DNA of 64,000 nt, from assembly GCA_037414955.1 (NCBI GenBank), contig JBBEWH010000011.1, positions 1 to 64,000 of the forward strand, given 5' to 3'. This DNA is from Phytohabitans sp037414955. Lineage in GTDB: Bacteria; Actinomycetota; Actinomycetes; Mycobacteriales; Micromonosporaceae. This document shows positions 1-9,465 of the stretch, piece by piece. The translations under genes were made by a program, and so were the position numbers. Position 1 is the stretch's first letter. Every line of letters begins with the position of its first letter. A model generated the notes under the pieces. The model had not been told where the DNA came from. It did no database searches and saw only the letters and a list, made by a program, of their open reading frames with translations.

Positions 1-1058
1 GTGACGCGGAGTCCGCCGTCGGGGCGGGGGGTGAGGGTGAGGGTTCCGTCGTGGGCTTGGGTGATGCTTTTGACGATGGCGAGGCCGAGGCCGACGCCGG
101 CGTGGTCGGTGCGTATGCGTTGGGTGCCGCGTTGGAATGGCTCGACTAGTGAGGAGAGTAGTTGTGGGGTGAGTTTCTTGCCGGTGTTCTCGACGGTGAG
201 GGTCGCGGTTTTGGGGTGGGTGTGGGTGGTGACCCAGACGGTGCCGTGGTGGGGCAGGTTGTGGACGATCGCGTTGTGTACGAGGTTGGTGGTGAGTTGT
301 AGTAGGAGTGTGTGTGAGCCGGTGGTGGGGGTGATGTCGCCGGCGGTTTCGATGGTGAGGCCGTGTTTTTCGGCGAGGGGGAGGAGGGTTTCGGTGGCCT
401 CTTCGGCGATGAGGGACAGGTCGACGTGTTCTCGGGTGAAGGTTCGTTGGTCGGCGCGGCTGAGCAGGAGTAGTGCTTCGGTGAGGTCGATCGCTCGGGT
501 GTTGACGAAGTGGAGGCGGTCGACGAGTTCGCTGGTGTGCTGTTTCGGGTCGTTGCGGGCTACGTCGAGGAGTGTCTGGGTGATCGCTAGTGGGGTGCGT
601 AGTTCGTGGGAGGCGTTGGCGGCGAATCTTTGTTGTTCGGCGACGTGTGTTTCGAGCCGGGTGAGCATGGTGTCGAAGGCGTCGGCGAGTTCGCGGAACT
701 CGTCTTCGCGGCCTTCCAGTTGGACCCGGTGGGAGAGGGATCCGTTCGCGGCCAGGCGGGTGGCGTGTGTGATGCGGGTCAGCGGCGCGAGCATGCGACC
801 GGCGAGGATCCATCCGCCCACGAGGCCGAACACCAGCAGGAAGGCCAGCACCGCGGCCGCCCTCGGGGCGAAAGCCTCCAGGAGGTCGGACCGGCCGGGC
901 ACGAAGAAGCCGCGGGGGGTCCTGATCGCACGGTCGGGGACATATCGCAGGAGGAACACCCATACGGCCGCGAGCAGCACGGCGCCCGCGACCATGAGGA
1001 ACCCCACGTAGCTGAGGGTGAGTTTGAGGCGAACGCTCAAGCCAGGCGCCCTATCCAC
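1..1058 (-). CDS. two-component sensor histidine kinase (C-terminus cut by window edge)
   Basis: Membrane sensor kinase that should autophosphorylate and pass phosphate to the regulator encoded just upstream. About 352 codons are visible. Read from the GTG at 1058 there are two membrane segments (about residues 13-37 and 63-85) around a short external loop, a HAMP linker, a HisKA box ASHELRTP with His151, then the N box VHNAIVHN and the glycine box GVGLGLAIV of the ATPase domain. The GTG is preferred because GAAGAAGG lies just before it and it overlaps the regulator stop codon (translational coupling). A TTG at 1040 is the alternative. The signal sensed cannot be told. The end of the ATPase domain lies outside the window. 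Confidence 0.9.
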   Translation of the reverse strand, partial: MDRAPGLSVRLKLTLSYVGFLMVAGAVLLAAVWVFLLRYVPDRAIRTPRGFFVPGRSDLLEAFAPRAAAVLAFLLVFGLVGGWILAGRMLAPLTRITHATRLAANGSLSHRVQLEGREDEFRELADAFDTMLTRLETHVAEQQRFAANASHELRTPLAITQTLLDVARNDPKQHTSELVDRLHFVNTRAIDLTEALLLLSRADQRTFTREHVDLSLIAEEATETLLPLAEKHGLTIETAGDITPTTGSHTLLLQLTTNLVHNAIVHNLPHHGTVWVTTHTHPKTATLTVENTGKKLTPQLLSSLVEPFQRGTQRIRTDHAGVGLGLAIVKSITQAHDGTLTLTPRPDGGLRV

Positions 1059-1746
1059 GCTCGCCTTCTTCACGACCGGTGTCCGGCTGGGCACTGATGC
1101 GGTAGCCGACGCCGGGCACCGTGGCGATCAGCCAGGGTTCGCCGAGCCGCTTGCGCAGGGCCGAGACGGTGATGCGCACGGCGTTGGTGAACGGGTCGGC
1201 GTTCTCATCCCACGCTCGCTCCAGAAGTTCTTCGGCGCTGACCACGCCGCCTTCGGCAGCGACGAGCACCTCGAGCACGGCGAACTGCTTCCTGGTCAGC
1301 GCGACGTACCGGCCGTCACGGAAGACCTCGCGGCGGAACGGATCCAGCCGCAGACCGGCGATCTCCCGGACGGGCGGCCTGCTGTGGGCGCGCCTGCGGT
1401 CGAGCGCTCTGAGCCGGAGCACAAGCTCGCGCAGGTCGAACGGCTTCGTGAGGTAGTCGTCCGCCCCGAGCCCGAACCCGGATGCCTTGTCGTCAAGCCG
1501 GTCGGCAGCGGTCAGCATCAGGATAGGCATGCCGCTGCCGGACGCGACGATGCTTTCGGCGATCTCGTCACCGGAGGGCCCGGGGATATCGCGGTCGAGG
1601 ACGGCGATGTCGTAGGCGTTGACGTTCAGTAGCTCCAGCGCGGTGTCGCCGTCACCGGCGATGTCGGCCGCGATCGCTTCCAGACGCAGCCCATCGCGGA
1701 TGGCCTCCGCCATGTAGGGCTCGTCCTCGACCACCAACACACGCAC
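1051..1746 (-). CDS. OmpR/PhoB-family response regulator
   Basis: DNA-binding partner of the downstream histidine kinase. The receiver domain (residues 1-115) has the acidic pair E7/D8, phospho-acceptor Asp51 in VLDRDIPG and the conserved Lys in DDYLTKPFD. A winged-helix effector domain follows (about 130-225, ending GVGYRIS). The reading frame stays open back to an ATG at 1797, but homologues start right at the VLVVEDE strand, so GTG 1746 is chosen; GTG 1740, with GAGG six bases upstream, is equally possible. It overlaps the kinase start and forms a two-gene operon with it. Nothing ties the pair to the metal island on the right. Confidence 0.9.
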   Translation of the reverse strand: MRVLVVEDEPYMAEAIRDGLRLEAIAADIAGDGDTALELLNVNAYDIAVLDRDIPGPSGDEIAESIVASGSGMPILMLTAADRLDDKASGFGLGADDYLTKPFDLRELVLRLRALDRRRAHSRPPVREIAGLRLDPFRREVFRDGRYVALTRKQFAVLEVLVAAEGGVVSAEELLERAWDENADPFTNAVRITVSALRKRLGEPWLIATVPGVGYRISAQPDTGREEGERG

Positions 1747-1953
1747 ACCCTCGATGCTACGAGCCGGCGCATATCGTCGGCATATCGAAAGCAGCATCCC
1801 GGATGACCAGGTGATTCAAGGAACGCCCAAGGTTTCACCGAGATTCGCCTCCCAGACTGCAACCAGCACGCCAGCGTAGGCGTGCTATCCGCATGTGCAC
1901 AGGTTCGATCAGCATGCCCGCGGACCGCCGCGGGTGCCCAGGGGGGAGCGCGC

Positions 1954-3489
1954 ATGGGCGGGCATGAAGGGCATCGCGGGGACCTGACCCCGGCGCTCCT
2001 GGATACGCCGGTCTGGTCCGACGAACTCGTCGCGGCGGCCGGGATCCCGGTACGCGACGCGCCGTTCGTCACCGTAGGCGGCGGCATCGGTTCGTTCGTG
2101 ATGGCGGACTACCTGCGGATCGCCGGCGTCCCGACCTCGGAGATCCGGGTACTGTCCAATATCGATCAGCCGTGGCAGACCTACGAGTATTTGACCCGGG
2201 TCTCGCAGATACCCGGGCCGGAACGGATCCGTTCGGACTCGTCGTCGCGGCCGGACAACATCTGGGGCTTCCCTTCCTACGCGCTCAGCGAGGCGTGGCG
2301 GGACCGCACCGTCCGCCCCCTGCTGCACGTGCTCGGCGAACCCATCTTCGCGGACTACTGGACCCCGCGGGTGGGCAACGTCTTCGCGAGCATGGCCCGT
2401 GAGTCCGCCCGCATCGGCTATCCGCGGATGCTCGTGAAGGGCGTGGTGCGGATGGTGCGCCGGCGTGACGGCGGCGGCTACTTCACGATCCTCACCCCGC
2501 CGGCCGGCACCAGCCCGACCCGGCGGATCGCGTACCGGTCCCGGTTCGTGCACCTCGCGGTCGGCTACCCCGGTCTGCGGTTTCTGCCGGACCTGCAGGA
2601 GTTCCGGGAGAAGTACGGCGACTTCACGCACGTGGTGAACGCCTACGAGCCGCACGAGCACGTGTACGAGTTCCTCAAGACCCGTCCCGGGACGGTCGTG
2701 GTGCGGGGCGGTGGGATCGTCGCCTCCCGGGTGCTGCAGCGGCTGATGGACGACCGTGAGCGGTACGGCCTGCAGACCAGGATCGTGCACATCTTCCGCA
2801 CCTTCGTCACCGGCGCGCACGGGCCGCACCTCTGGGCGCGGCGTAAGGGCGGCGACGGCTGGGCGTACCAGGGCTTCAACTACCCGAAGTCGGTCTGGGG
2901 CGGGCAGCTCAAGGCGCGCATGCGCCGGCTGGACGGCGAGGAGCGGGCGGCGCTGTACCGCCAGATGGGCGGCACCAACACCCCGAAGCGCCGTCGCTGG
3001 CAGCAGCAGATGCGGGCCGGCCGCGAGGGTGGCTGGTACGAGGCCGCCCACGGCGTGGTGGAACGCGTCGAGCCCGCGGCCGACGGCACGCTCACCAGCG
3101 TCGTCACCGGCGACGCGGGCACCCGGCTGGTCGGCTCGGACTACATCGTCGACTGCACCGGACTGGAGGCCGACATCGCCGAGCACCGCATCCTCGCCGA
3201 CCTGCTCGCGCACGGGGGCGCCAGGCGTAACCCACTGGACCGGCTGGAGGTCGAGCGGCACTTCGAGGTGACGGGGACCGCGAGCGGAAACGGCGCGCTC
3301 TACGCCACCGGAGCCGCCACGCTCGGCGGGTACTTCCCGGGGGTCGACACGTTTCTCGGGCTCCAGGTGGGCGCGCAGGAGATCGCCGACGACCTCGCCC
3401 GACGCGGCTTCGGCCGCCGCATCGGTCCCATCCGGTCCGCCGCCGAATGGGCGCGGTGGGCGCTCGGTCGCCCGGTCAAGGAGGCCTGA
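1954..3489 (+). CDS. FAD/NAD(P)-binding oxidoreductase-like protein
   Basis: Predicted flavoprotein of 511 residues. A dinucleotide-binding motif (TVGGGIGSFVMADYL) lies near the N-terminus, and a second glycine-rich motif (VVVRGGGIVASRVL) near residue 250 fits a two-dinucleotide oxidoreductase. The C-terminal part has the usual second FAD contact (YATGAATLGGYFPGVDTF). The ATG at 1954 is chosen because it follows GGGGGGAG; the frame is open further upstream. It heads a run of co-directional genes including a frameshifted membrane protein, an FHA protein and Ser/Thr kinases, so a link to phospho-signalling is possible. The substrate is unknown. Confidence 0.75.
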   Translation: MGGHEGHRGDLTPALLDTPVWSDELVAAAGIPVRDAPFVTVGGGIGSFVMADYLRIAGVPTSEIRVLSNIDQPWQTYEYLTRVSQIPGPERIRSDSSSRPDNIWGFPSYALSEAWRDRTVRPLLHVLGEPIFADYWTPRVGNVFASMARESARIGYPRMLVKGVVRMVRRRDGGGYFTILTPPAGTSPTRRIAYRSRFVHLAVGYPGLRFLPDLQEFREKYGDFTHVVNAYEPHEHVYEFLKTRPGTVVVRGGGIVASRVLQRLMDDRERYGLQTRIVHIFRTFVTGAHGPHLWARRKGGDGWAYQGFNYPKSVWGGQLKARMRRLDGEERAALYRQMGGTNTPKRRRWQQQMRAGREGGWYEAAHGVVERVEPAADGTLTSVVTGDAGTRLVGSDYIVDCTGLEADIAEHRILADLLAHGGARRNPLDRLEVERHFEVTGTASGNGALYATGAATLGGYFPGVDTFLGLQVGAQEIADDLARRGFGRRIGPIRSAAEWARWALGRPVKEA

Positions 3490-3492
3490 CCC

Positions 3493-3911
3493 GTGGTACC
3501 CGTACTGTTCGGCCGGCTCCAGACCCGGCTCATCCTGCTGGCGGTGGTGGGTTCGGCGGTGACCGCGATCGTCACGCCGCTGGTCGGCGCCGGCCACCGC
3601 ACCACGTTCGCGATCCTCGCCGCGGTCGCCGTCCTCGGGATCGGCTGGGAGCTGCTGTACCACCTGCTGATGCAGTTCCGCTGGGAAAGGACTGGCCGTC
3701 GCTGTTCGGCCTGCTCGTCGCCGTACCCGAGGGTGTGCTGCTGTGGGCGCTGCTGGACCGCGGCGCGGTGCCCACTGTGGACTCCGCACCGCCGCTGCGG
3801 GCCTACGCGGCGCACTTCGCCGCGGTGTGGCTGGCGGTCTGGCTGGTGGCGAACGGTCCGATGCGGGTGCCGTTCCCGCGCTGGCGCTTCCGCGGCGGGC
3901 GGCTGATATGA
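3493..3911 (+). pseudogene. small membrane protein interrupted by a frameshift
   Basis: A coherent membrane protein is visible only if the frame changes near 3686-3689. From the GTG at 3493 the sequence gives two hydrophobic segments (LILLAVVGSAVTAIV and FAILAAVAVLGIGWELL) up to MQFRWE. It then continues sensibly in the next frame as KDWPSLFGLLVAVPEGVLLWALL and AHFAAVWLAVWLVANGP to the stop at 3909-3911, which overlaps the FHA gene start as ATGA. One extra A in the short A run (GGGAAAGG) would restore a single protein of about 139 residues. This could be a sequencing indel or a real mutation. No canonical slippery heptamer in the right register is present. Function unknown. Confidence 0.6.
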
Positions 3912-4477
3912 GCGTGCGCCAGCCCGACCCGCACGCGCCCTTCGAGGCGGTGCTCCTGGTGCCCGGCGCCGGGGACGAGCCCACCGTGCGGTACGACGAG
4001 CCGCCGCCGATCCTGGTCGAGGGCGTGCATTGCGCCAACGGCCACTTCAACGATCCCGCGCTGCGCTACTGCCAGCTCTGCGGGATCTCGATGGCGCAGC
4101 TCACCCACGTGACGAGGCTGGGGCCGCGACCGCCGCTGGGCGTGCTGCTGCTCGACGACGGCGCGACGTTCCGGCTCGACGCGGACTACGTCGTCGGGCG
4201 CGACCCGCATCGCGACCCGGTCGTGGCCGCGGGCAGCCGGGCGCTGCGCCTGTCCGGCGCGGTGAGTGGGGTGTCGCGGCGGCACCTGCGGGTCCGTCTC
4301 ACCGGCTGGACCGTCAGCGCCGTCGATCTGGGCTCGGTCAACGGCACCTACCTCGATCTGCCCGGCGAGCCACGGCCCCGCCGGCTGGAGCCCGGCGTAC
4401 CGGCCGAGATCCGGCCCGGCACCCAGGTGACGTTCGGGACGCGCTGGCTGCGCTACGAGTCGCACCGCAACCCGTGA
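3908..4477 (+). CDS. FHA-domain protein
   Basis: Phosphothreonine-binding protein of 189 residues. The N-terminal half holds a small Cys/His cluster (CANGHFNDPALRYCQLCG), possibly a zinc ribbon. The FHA domain (about residues 85-185) shows YVVGRDP, VSRRHLRV and GSVNGTYL, the usual phosphopeptide-contact loops. The start ATG overlaps the preceding stop as ATGA. Such proteins usually read the output of Ser/Thr kinases, and one is encoded 23 bases downstream, so it is likely a substrate or adaptor of that kinase (inference). Confidence 0.85.
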   Translation: MSVRQPDPHAPFEAVLLVPGAGDEPTVRYDEPPPILVEGVHCANGHFNDPALRYCQLCGISMAQLTHVTRLGPRPPLGVLLLDDGATFRLDADYVVGRDPHRDPVVAAGSRALRLSGAVSGVSRRHLRVRLTGWTVSAVDLGSVNGTYLDLPGEPRPRRLEPGVPAEIRPGTQVTFGTRWLRYESHRNP

Positions 4478-4500
4478 GCCGGACCCACCGAGGAGACGAG

Positions 4501-5301
4501 ATGCGCGGCATCGCTGACTACACGTTCATCCGCCCGCTTGGTTCGGGCAACTACGGTCACTACTACCTGGCCCACCGGCCGGCGCGGCTGCCCGTCGACG
4601 CGGCCCAGGTAGCGGTGAAGGTGCTGGCGGCGGAGTCGAGCGAGACCGCCTTTCGCCGGGCCACCCGCGAGCTGCGGGCGTTCGCCGCGGTCCGCTCGCC
4701 GTACCTGGTGGCCCCATACGACGCGGGGCAGCAGGACGGCGTCTTCTATTACTCGACGGCGTACCTGCCGGGCGGCTCGCTCGCCACCCCGACGGCGCCG
4801 CTGTCCCCGGCGACCGCCCTGCGGGCCGCCGCGCACGCCGCCCGGGCCGTGGCCGCGCTGCACGTCGCGGGCATCGTCCACCGCGACATCAAGCCAGGTA
4901 ACGTCCTGCTGCACGGCGGCGGCGCCCAGCTGTCCGACCTCGGCCTGGCCCAGGTGTTCGCCGAGGGGATCACGCTCACCGGCATGGGTTCCCCCGACGC
5001 GGTGGAGTACGTCGATCCGGCGCTGCTGCTCGGCGAGGCACCCGGATACGCCAACGACGTGTGGTCCCTCGGCATGCTGCTGCACCGGGTGGTGGCCGGC
5101 ACCGGGGTGTACGGCACGTTGTCCGAACAGGACAGTCTGCTGGCTCTGCGGCGAGTCCTGTCGACGCCGCCGCGGCTCAGCGACGCCCTGCCCGCACCCG
5201 TGGCCGCCCTGGTACGGGACTGCGTCGCACCGGCGGCGCGGCGGCCCACCGCCGCGGCGGTGGCGGACCGGATCGACCAGATCCGGGGCGGCGACCGGTG
5301 A
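4501..5301 (+). CDS. serine/threonine protein kinase, short cytosolic form
   Basis: Eukaryotic-type kinase of 266 residues made of the catalytic domain only, without a membrane segment or sensor domain. Visible motifs: glycine loop GSGNYGHYYL, the VAVKVL lysine, the catalytic loop HRDIKPGNVLL and SDLGLAQ, where DLG replaces the common DFG. The ATG at 4501 has a strong GAGGAGAC site. The stop overlaps the GTG of the antiporter gene (GTGA), so the FHA protein, kinase and antiporter are probably co-translated. Targets are unknown; the FHA neighbour is the natural candidate. Confidence 0.9.
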   Translation: MRGIADYTFIRPLGSGNYGHYYLAHRPARLPVDAAQVAVKVLAAESSETAFRRATRELRAFAAVRSPYLVAPYDAGQQDGVFYYSTAYLPGGSLATPTAPLSPATALRAAAHAARAVAALHVAGIVHRDIKPGNVLLHGGGAQLSDLGLAQVFAEGITLTGMGSPDAVEYVDPALLLGEAPGYANDVWSLGMLLHRVVAGTGVYGTLSEQDSLLALRRVLSTPPRLSDALPAPVAALVRDCVAPAARRPTAAAVADRIDQIRGGDR

Positions 5302-7004
5302 GCGCGCACGCCCTCGCCCACTTCCTCCTGGCGGTCGTGGCCATCATCGTGCTCGCCCGGGTCTTCGGCCGGCTGGCGCGGCTGGTCGGTCAGCCCCCGG
5401 TGATCGGCGAGATCCTGGCCGGTGTCCTCATCGGACCGACGCTGTTCGGTACGGCCGTCAGCGACCGGCTGCTGCCCACCGACATCCGGCCGGCGCTGTC
5501 GGGCCTGGCCAACCTCGGCCTGGTGCTGTTCATGTTCATCGTCGGCTACGAGTTGGACCAGGCGTCGCTGCGTGGCCGCGGCCGGGCGGCGACGTCGGTG
5601 TCGGTCGGTTCCATCGTGGTGCCACTCGGACTCGGCGTCCTCCTCGCCACCTGGCTCGCCGGCCGGCACCAGGTCACCGACCAGGTGCCCTTCGCGCTGT
5701 TCATCGGCGCGGCGATGTCGGTCACCGCGTTTCCGGTGCTGGCCCGGATCCTCACCGACCGCGGCCTGGTGCGCTCGCCGGTCGGTGGGCTCGCGCTCGC
5801 CAGCGCGGCCGTCGACGACGTCGTCGCCTGGTCGCTGCTCGCGGCCGTCGTCGGCATCGCCGGTGCGGACCGCGGCACGCCGTGGCTGATCGCGCTCTCG
5901 GTGCCGTACGTGCTGGTGATGCTCCTGGTGGTGCGGCCGCTGCTGGGCCGCCTCGGCGCCGCGCGGGAACGCGCCGGACGCCTCACGCCGGACATCCTGG
6001 CCGTGGTCCTCATCGGACTGCTGCTGTCCTGTCTGGCCACCGAGTGGCTGGGCCTGCACGCCATCTTCGGCGCGTTCCTCTTCGGCGCGGTCATGCCGCG
6101 CGCGGGCACCGGCGACCCGCTCCGGGTCGAGATCCTCGAACGCCTCGAACAGGTCAGCGTGCTGCTCCTGCTACCGGTCTTCTTCGTCCTATCCGGACTG
6201 CGCGTCGATCTGTCCACTATCGGCGGTGCCGGCCTACTCGAACTCGGCGCGATCCTGGCCGTGGCGATCGGCGGCAAGTTCGCCGGTGCGTACACGGCCG
6301 CGCGGCTGCACCGGGTGCCGGCCCGGCCGGCGGGCGCACTGGCCATCCTCATGAACACCCGCGGGCTCACGGAGATCGTCATCCTCACCGTGGGCCTGCA
6401 ACTCGGGATCATCGACGACAGCGTCTTCTCGATGATGGTGGTGATGGCGCTGGTCACCACCATGATGGCCGGTCCGCTGCTGGCGGCGGTCTATCCGCGA
6501 CGGCTGGCCGAGCAGGACGCGCTGGCGGCACAGCGCCAGGCGGCCGCGCCGGCGGAGTACCGGGTGCTGGTGTCGCTGCCCGACGGCGCCGCCGCCCGGG
6601 CACTCGTCGACCGCGCCGCCGACCTGGCCGAGCAGGGCAACGCCGCCGGTCACACCACCGGGCCGGCCGAGGTCGTGCTGACCCGCCTCGTGCCGTACCC
6701 CGCGACGCCGCTGGAGGTGGGCAGCGGCCTCGCCGAGGAACTGCTGGTGCTGACCGCCGCCATGGACGAGCTGGCCGGACTGGCCGAGTCGGTGCGGGCG
6801 CGCGGGCTGGAAGCGCCGGTGCTGGTCCGGTTCAGCCACGATCCCGCAGCCGACCTGGCCGCGCAGGTGGCCGCCGTACGACCCGACATCCTGGTGACCG
6901 AGGCGGGGGTGCGGGAGCGTCGCGGGGATGCCATGCTGTCGCCTGGCCGTGACGGGGAGGACGGCCGGCGGCGTCGCCGGCCGGCCGCGGACACACTGGG
7001 GTGA
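5298..7004 (+). CDS. cation:proton antiporter (CPA2-type)
   Basis: Integral membrane antiporter of 568 residues, expected to exchange Na+ or K+ for protons. About 12 hydrophobic segments fill residues 1-395, with family signatures PPVIGEILAGVLIGPTLFG near the N-terminus and ASAAVDDVVAWSLL, which contains the paired Asp residues typical of electrogenic members. The last 170 residues are a soluble tail (EYRVLVSLPDG onward) resembling the UspA-like regulatory domains of this family. The GTG start at 5298 overlaps the kinase stop. A kinase gene on each side suggests control by phosphorylation (inference). Confidence 0.9.
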   Translation: MSAHALAHFLLAVVAIIVLARVFGRLARLVGQPPVIGEILAGVLIGPTLFGTAVSDRLLPTDIRPALSGLANLGLVLFMFIVGYELDQASLRGRGRAATSVSVGSIVVPLGLGVLLATWLAGRHQVTDQVPFALFIGAAMSVTAFPVLARILTDRGLVRSPVGGLALASAAVDDVVAWSLLAAVVGIAGADRGTPWLIALSVPYVLVMLLVVRPLLGRLGAARERAGRLTPDILAVVLIGLLLSCLATEWLGLHAIFGAFLFGAVMPRAGTGDPLRVEILERLEQVSVLLLLPVFFVLSGLRVDLSTIGGAGLLELGAILAVAIGGKFAGAYTAARLHRVPARPAGALAILMNTRGLTEIVILTVGLQLGIIDDSVFSMMVVMALVTTMMAGPLLAAVYPRRLAEQDALAAQRQAAAPAEYRVLVSLPDGAAARALVDRAADLAEQGNAAGHTTGPAEVVLTRLVPYPATPLEVGSGLAEELLVLTAAMDELAGLAESVRARGLEAPVLVRFSHDPAADLAAQVAAVRPDILVTEAGVRERRGDAMLSPGRDGEDGRRRRRPAADTLG

Positions 7005-7011
7005 CGACGAT

Positions 7012-8871
7012 ATGACCGGCGACCGAGAGCCGCGGGCAGCGCCGCTCCGCACGAGCGACCTCCGGCGGCTTGGCCGGTACGAGGTGCTGGGACGGCTCGG
7101 CGAGGGCGGCATGGGCACCGTGTACCTCGCCCGCGACCCCGACGGCCGGCAGGTGGCGGTCAAGGTGATCCGCGCCGACCTGGCGGTCGACGACGAGTTC
7201 CGGCGGCGGTTCCGGGGCGAGGTCAACCGCGCCCGGCAGGTGCCACCGTTCTGCACCGCCGAGGTGCTGGACGCCGACCCCGACCACGAGCGGCCCTACC
7301 TCGTGGTCGAGTACGTCGCCGGCCCCAGCCTGTCGGCGGTGGTGGGGGAGCGTGGCCCGCTCACCCCCGCCAACCTGCACGGCCTCGCGATCGGCGTGGC
7401 CACCGCGCTGACCGCGATCCACGGTGCCGGCGTCATCCACCGCGACCTCAAGCCCAGCAACGTGCTGCTCGCGCCGGGCAGCCCGAAGGTGATCGACTTC
7501 GGCATCGCGCGGGCGGTGGAGGCGACCAGCCAGCACACCCGCACCAACCAGATGGTCGGCACGGTCGCGTACATGGCACCGGAACGGTTCGGTCCCGACG
7601 CCGGCACCGCCATCACGCCCGCGGCGGACGTCTTCGCCTGGGGCGCGGTCGTGGCATACGCCGGCACCGGCCGTACGCCGTTCGGCGGCGCCGACGCGCC
7701 GCCGGTGGTGGCCGCGCGCATCCTCACCCAGCCGCCCGACCTGGCCGGCCTGGTGCCGCCGCTGCGCGCTCTGGTCGAGCGGACCCTGGCCAAGGACCCG
7801 GCCCAGCGTCCCACGTCCCGCGAACTGCTCGACATGCTGCTCGCCGCCGGCCCGGACCGCCCCGCCGTGGTCGCCGCCGCCCTCGCCGAGCAGCCGGCGC
7901 TGCTGGTCGCCGCGGCGGAGGCGCAGGCGGTCACCGACCAGCACCCGGCCGCGCAGGCCACCGCGGCGGCGGTGCCGCCCGAGCTGGTCACGGCCGCGGC
8001 CGGCCCGACGGCGTCGGCGACGACCGCGCTCGGCCCGCCGGCGCCCGCCGCCGCCCCCGCGCCGCCGCCGACCCCCGCGCCCGCCGCCATGCCGGCCCCG
8101 GTGCCGCCCGCGCCGCCGTCACGGGCCGGCGGGCGATGGGGCCGGATCGCCAACCTGGTGCTCGCGCTGGCGGTACTCGTGACCTCGTTGACCGTGGCCG
8201 GCGTCGTCACCGGGGTGCTGCCGTCCGACCGCGGCGGCAACCCGTCCGGTGCCGCCACCCCGGCGCCGGGGAGCGCGTCCGCGCCGGCGCCCGGCCTGAC
8301 CGGCTCGGCCCGGGCCTCCCGGGTGGTCGCCCGAGACCCGCTGACCGCGCCGCGGCTGTGGCAGATCCGCGACGACCAGGCCGAAAAGACCACCTGCCTG
8401 TTCGACGGCGGGTTGGTGGTCACCCGTGACAAACCAGGCTCGTACCGGTGTCCGGGACCGATGGACCCCCACACCGACTTCGTGTTCGCCGTCGACGTCC
8501 GGCTCCGCACCGAGGGCGCCTGCGCCGCTACCTGGTTCCGGTTCCAGGGCAAGGCCGGCTACCTGGTGCGGATCTGTCGGGAGGGCCTCTACCTGGCCAC
8601 CCACGGCGTCGGCGACGGCAGGACGGTGCGGGTGCTGCGGACGATGCCGTTCAACGCCGCGATCCCGCTCGACACCCCGACCCGCATCGGCGTCTCGGTC
8701 CAGGACACGACCATCGCGCTGGAACGCGACGGCGAGCCCGTCGGCACCGTCCAGGACGCCACGTTCACGCAGGGCCGGATGGTGTTGGGCATCTTCCCGG
8801 TGACCTCCGACCACGAGCCGCCCTTCAGCGTGGCGTTCACGAACGTGGAGGTCCGGTCGTTCACCGGCTAG
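7012..8871 (+). CDS. membrane-anchored serine/threonine protein kinase
   Basis: Receptor-like kinase of 619 residues. The catalytic domain (about 20-285) carries LGEGGMGTVYLA, VAVKVI, HRDLKPSNVLL, VIDFGIARA and the APE-like segment AYMAPERFG. A long Ala/Pro-rich linker (about 310-365) leads to one membrane helix (about 378-402). The extracellular part (about 435-619) resembles a LamG-like beta-sandwich in sequence character (DFVFAVDVRL, GYLVRICREGLYLA). ATG 7012 was chosen because residues upstream are not kinase-like. It ends the plus-strand run that began at 1954. The ligand of the outer domain is unknown. Confidence 0.88.
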   Translation: MTGDREPRAAPLRTSDLRRLGRYEVLGRLGEGGMGTVYLARDPDGRQVAVKVIRADLAVDDEFRRRFRGEVNRARQVPPFCTAEVLDADPDHERPYLVVEYVAGPSLSAVVGERGPLTPANLHGLAIGVATALTAIHGAGVIHRDLKPSNVLLAPGSPKVIDFGIARAVEATSQHTRTNQMVGTVAYMAPERFGPDAGTAITPAADVFAWGAVVAYAGTGRTPFGGADAPPVVAARILTQPPDLAGLVPPLRALVERTLAKDPAQRPTSRELLDMLLAAGPDRPAVVAAALAEQPALLVAAAEAQAVTDQHPAAQATAAAVPPELVTAAAGPTASATTALGPPAPAAAPAPPPTPAPAAMPAPVPPAPPSRAGGRWGRIANLVLALAVLVTSLTVAGVVTGVLPSDRGGNPSGAATPAPGSASAPAPGLTGSARASRVVARDPLTAPRLWQIRDDQAEKTTCLFDGGLVVTRDKPGSYRCPGPMDPHTDFVFAVDVRLRTEGACAATWFRFQGKAGYLVRICREGLYLATHGVGDGRTVRVLRTMPFNAAIPLDTPTRIGVSVQDTTIALERDGEPVGTVQDATFTQGRMVLGIFPVTSDHEPPFSVAFTNVEVRSFTG

Positions 8872-9024
8872 CGGGCTTCGCGCCGGCCCCGGCGGTACGT
8901 GTTGAGCCGGCAGGGTCCACATCGGACCACACCAGGCCCCCGTGCCTTGGGTATCGAGGCTGCCGCCGAAGCAGATCGCGGTGGAGGCGCCGCCGACCGC
9001 CTCCGCATGGGGATCTCCTCTGGT

Positions 9025-9462
9025 TTACCGTGCCGCGCCATGGGTGCGCTGGACGGCGTGGCTGGCGTCACGGGCCGCCACCGGCGCGTCCGGTCGTGCG
9101 GCGTTCGCGGCTGCCCGGGACAGCGCGCCGGTGAGCGTCACTGTGGTGTTGCCGGAGAGCCGAACCTCCCGGAGCCCGACGATCCGAGCACCGGTCTGGC
9201 CGATGAGCAGGCAGGAGCTGAAGGCGCTCTGCGGTACGTAGATCGGGCCGAACGGTCCGCTCCATACCGCGCCATCGGCGGCCTCCGCGTAGTAGTAGGC
9301 GAACGTGTTGTTCGTGTCCAGTACGTACGCCTCGCCGCCGTTGTCGACGGCGTACCAGCCGCGGGTGCCCCACTGCCCGGCGTCGGCGCAGCCGACCGGG
9401 TCGAAGAACATGATGCTGATCCAGATGCGCGGGCCGTAGCCGTTGCGGAAACGAAGCTGCAT
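9025..9462 (-). CDS. DUF1036-like protein
   Basis: Small protein of 145 residues with the pattern LRFRNGYGPRIWISIMFFDP..C....WGTRGWYAVDNG followed by YAYYYAEAADGAVWSGPFGPIYVP, which I recognise as the DUF1036-type beta-rich fold. Its function is not established. It lies three bases after the stop of the twin-arginine-signal gene, so the two are almost certainly one operon. No signal peptide of its own is visible. The last 25 residues are Ala/Arg-rich and look unstructured. Confidence 0.65.
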   Translation of the reverse strand: MQLRFRNGYGPRIWISIMFFDPVGCADAGQWGTRGWYAVDNGGEAYVLDTNNTFAYYYAEAADGAVWSGPFGPIYVPQSAFSSCLLIGQTGARIVGLREVRLSGNTTVTLTGALSRAAANAARPDAPVAARDASHAVQRTHGAAR

Positions 9463-9465
9463 TGG

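Noticed and set aside
1909..4050. 713-codon minus-strand frame over the oxidoreductase and membrane genes
   Set aside because: No domain, composition typical of antisense to high-GC genes, and it crosses several convincing plus-strand gene boundaries.
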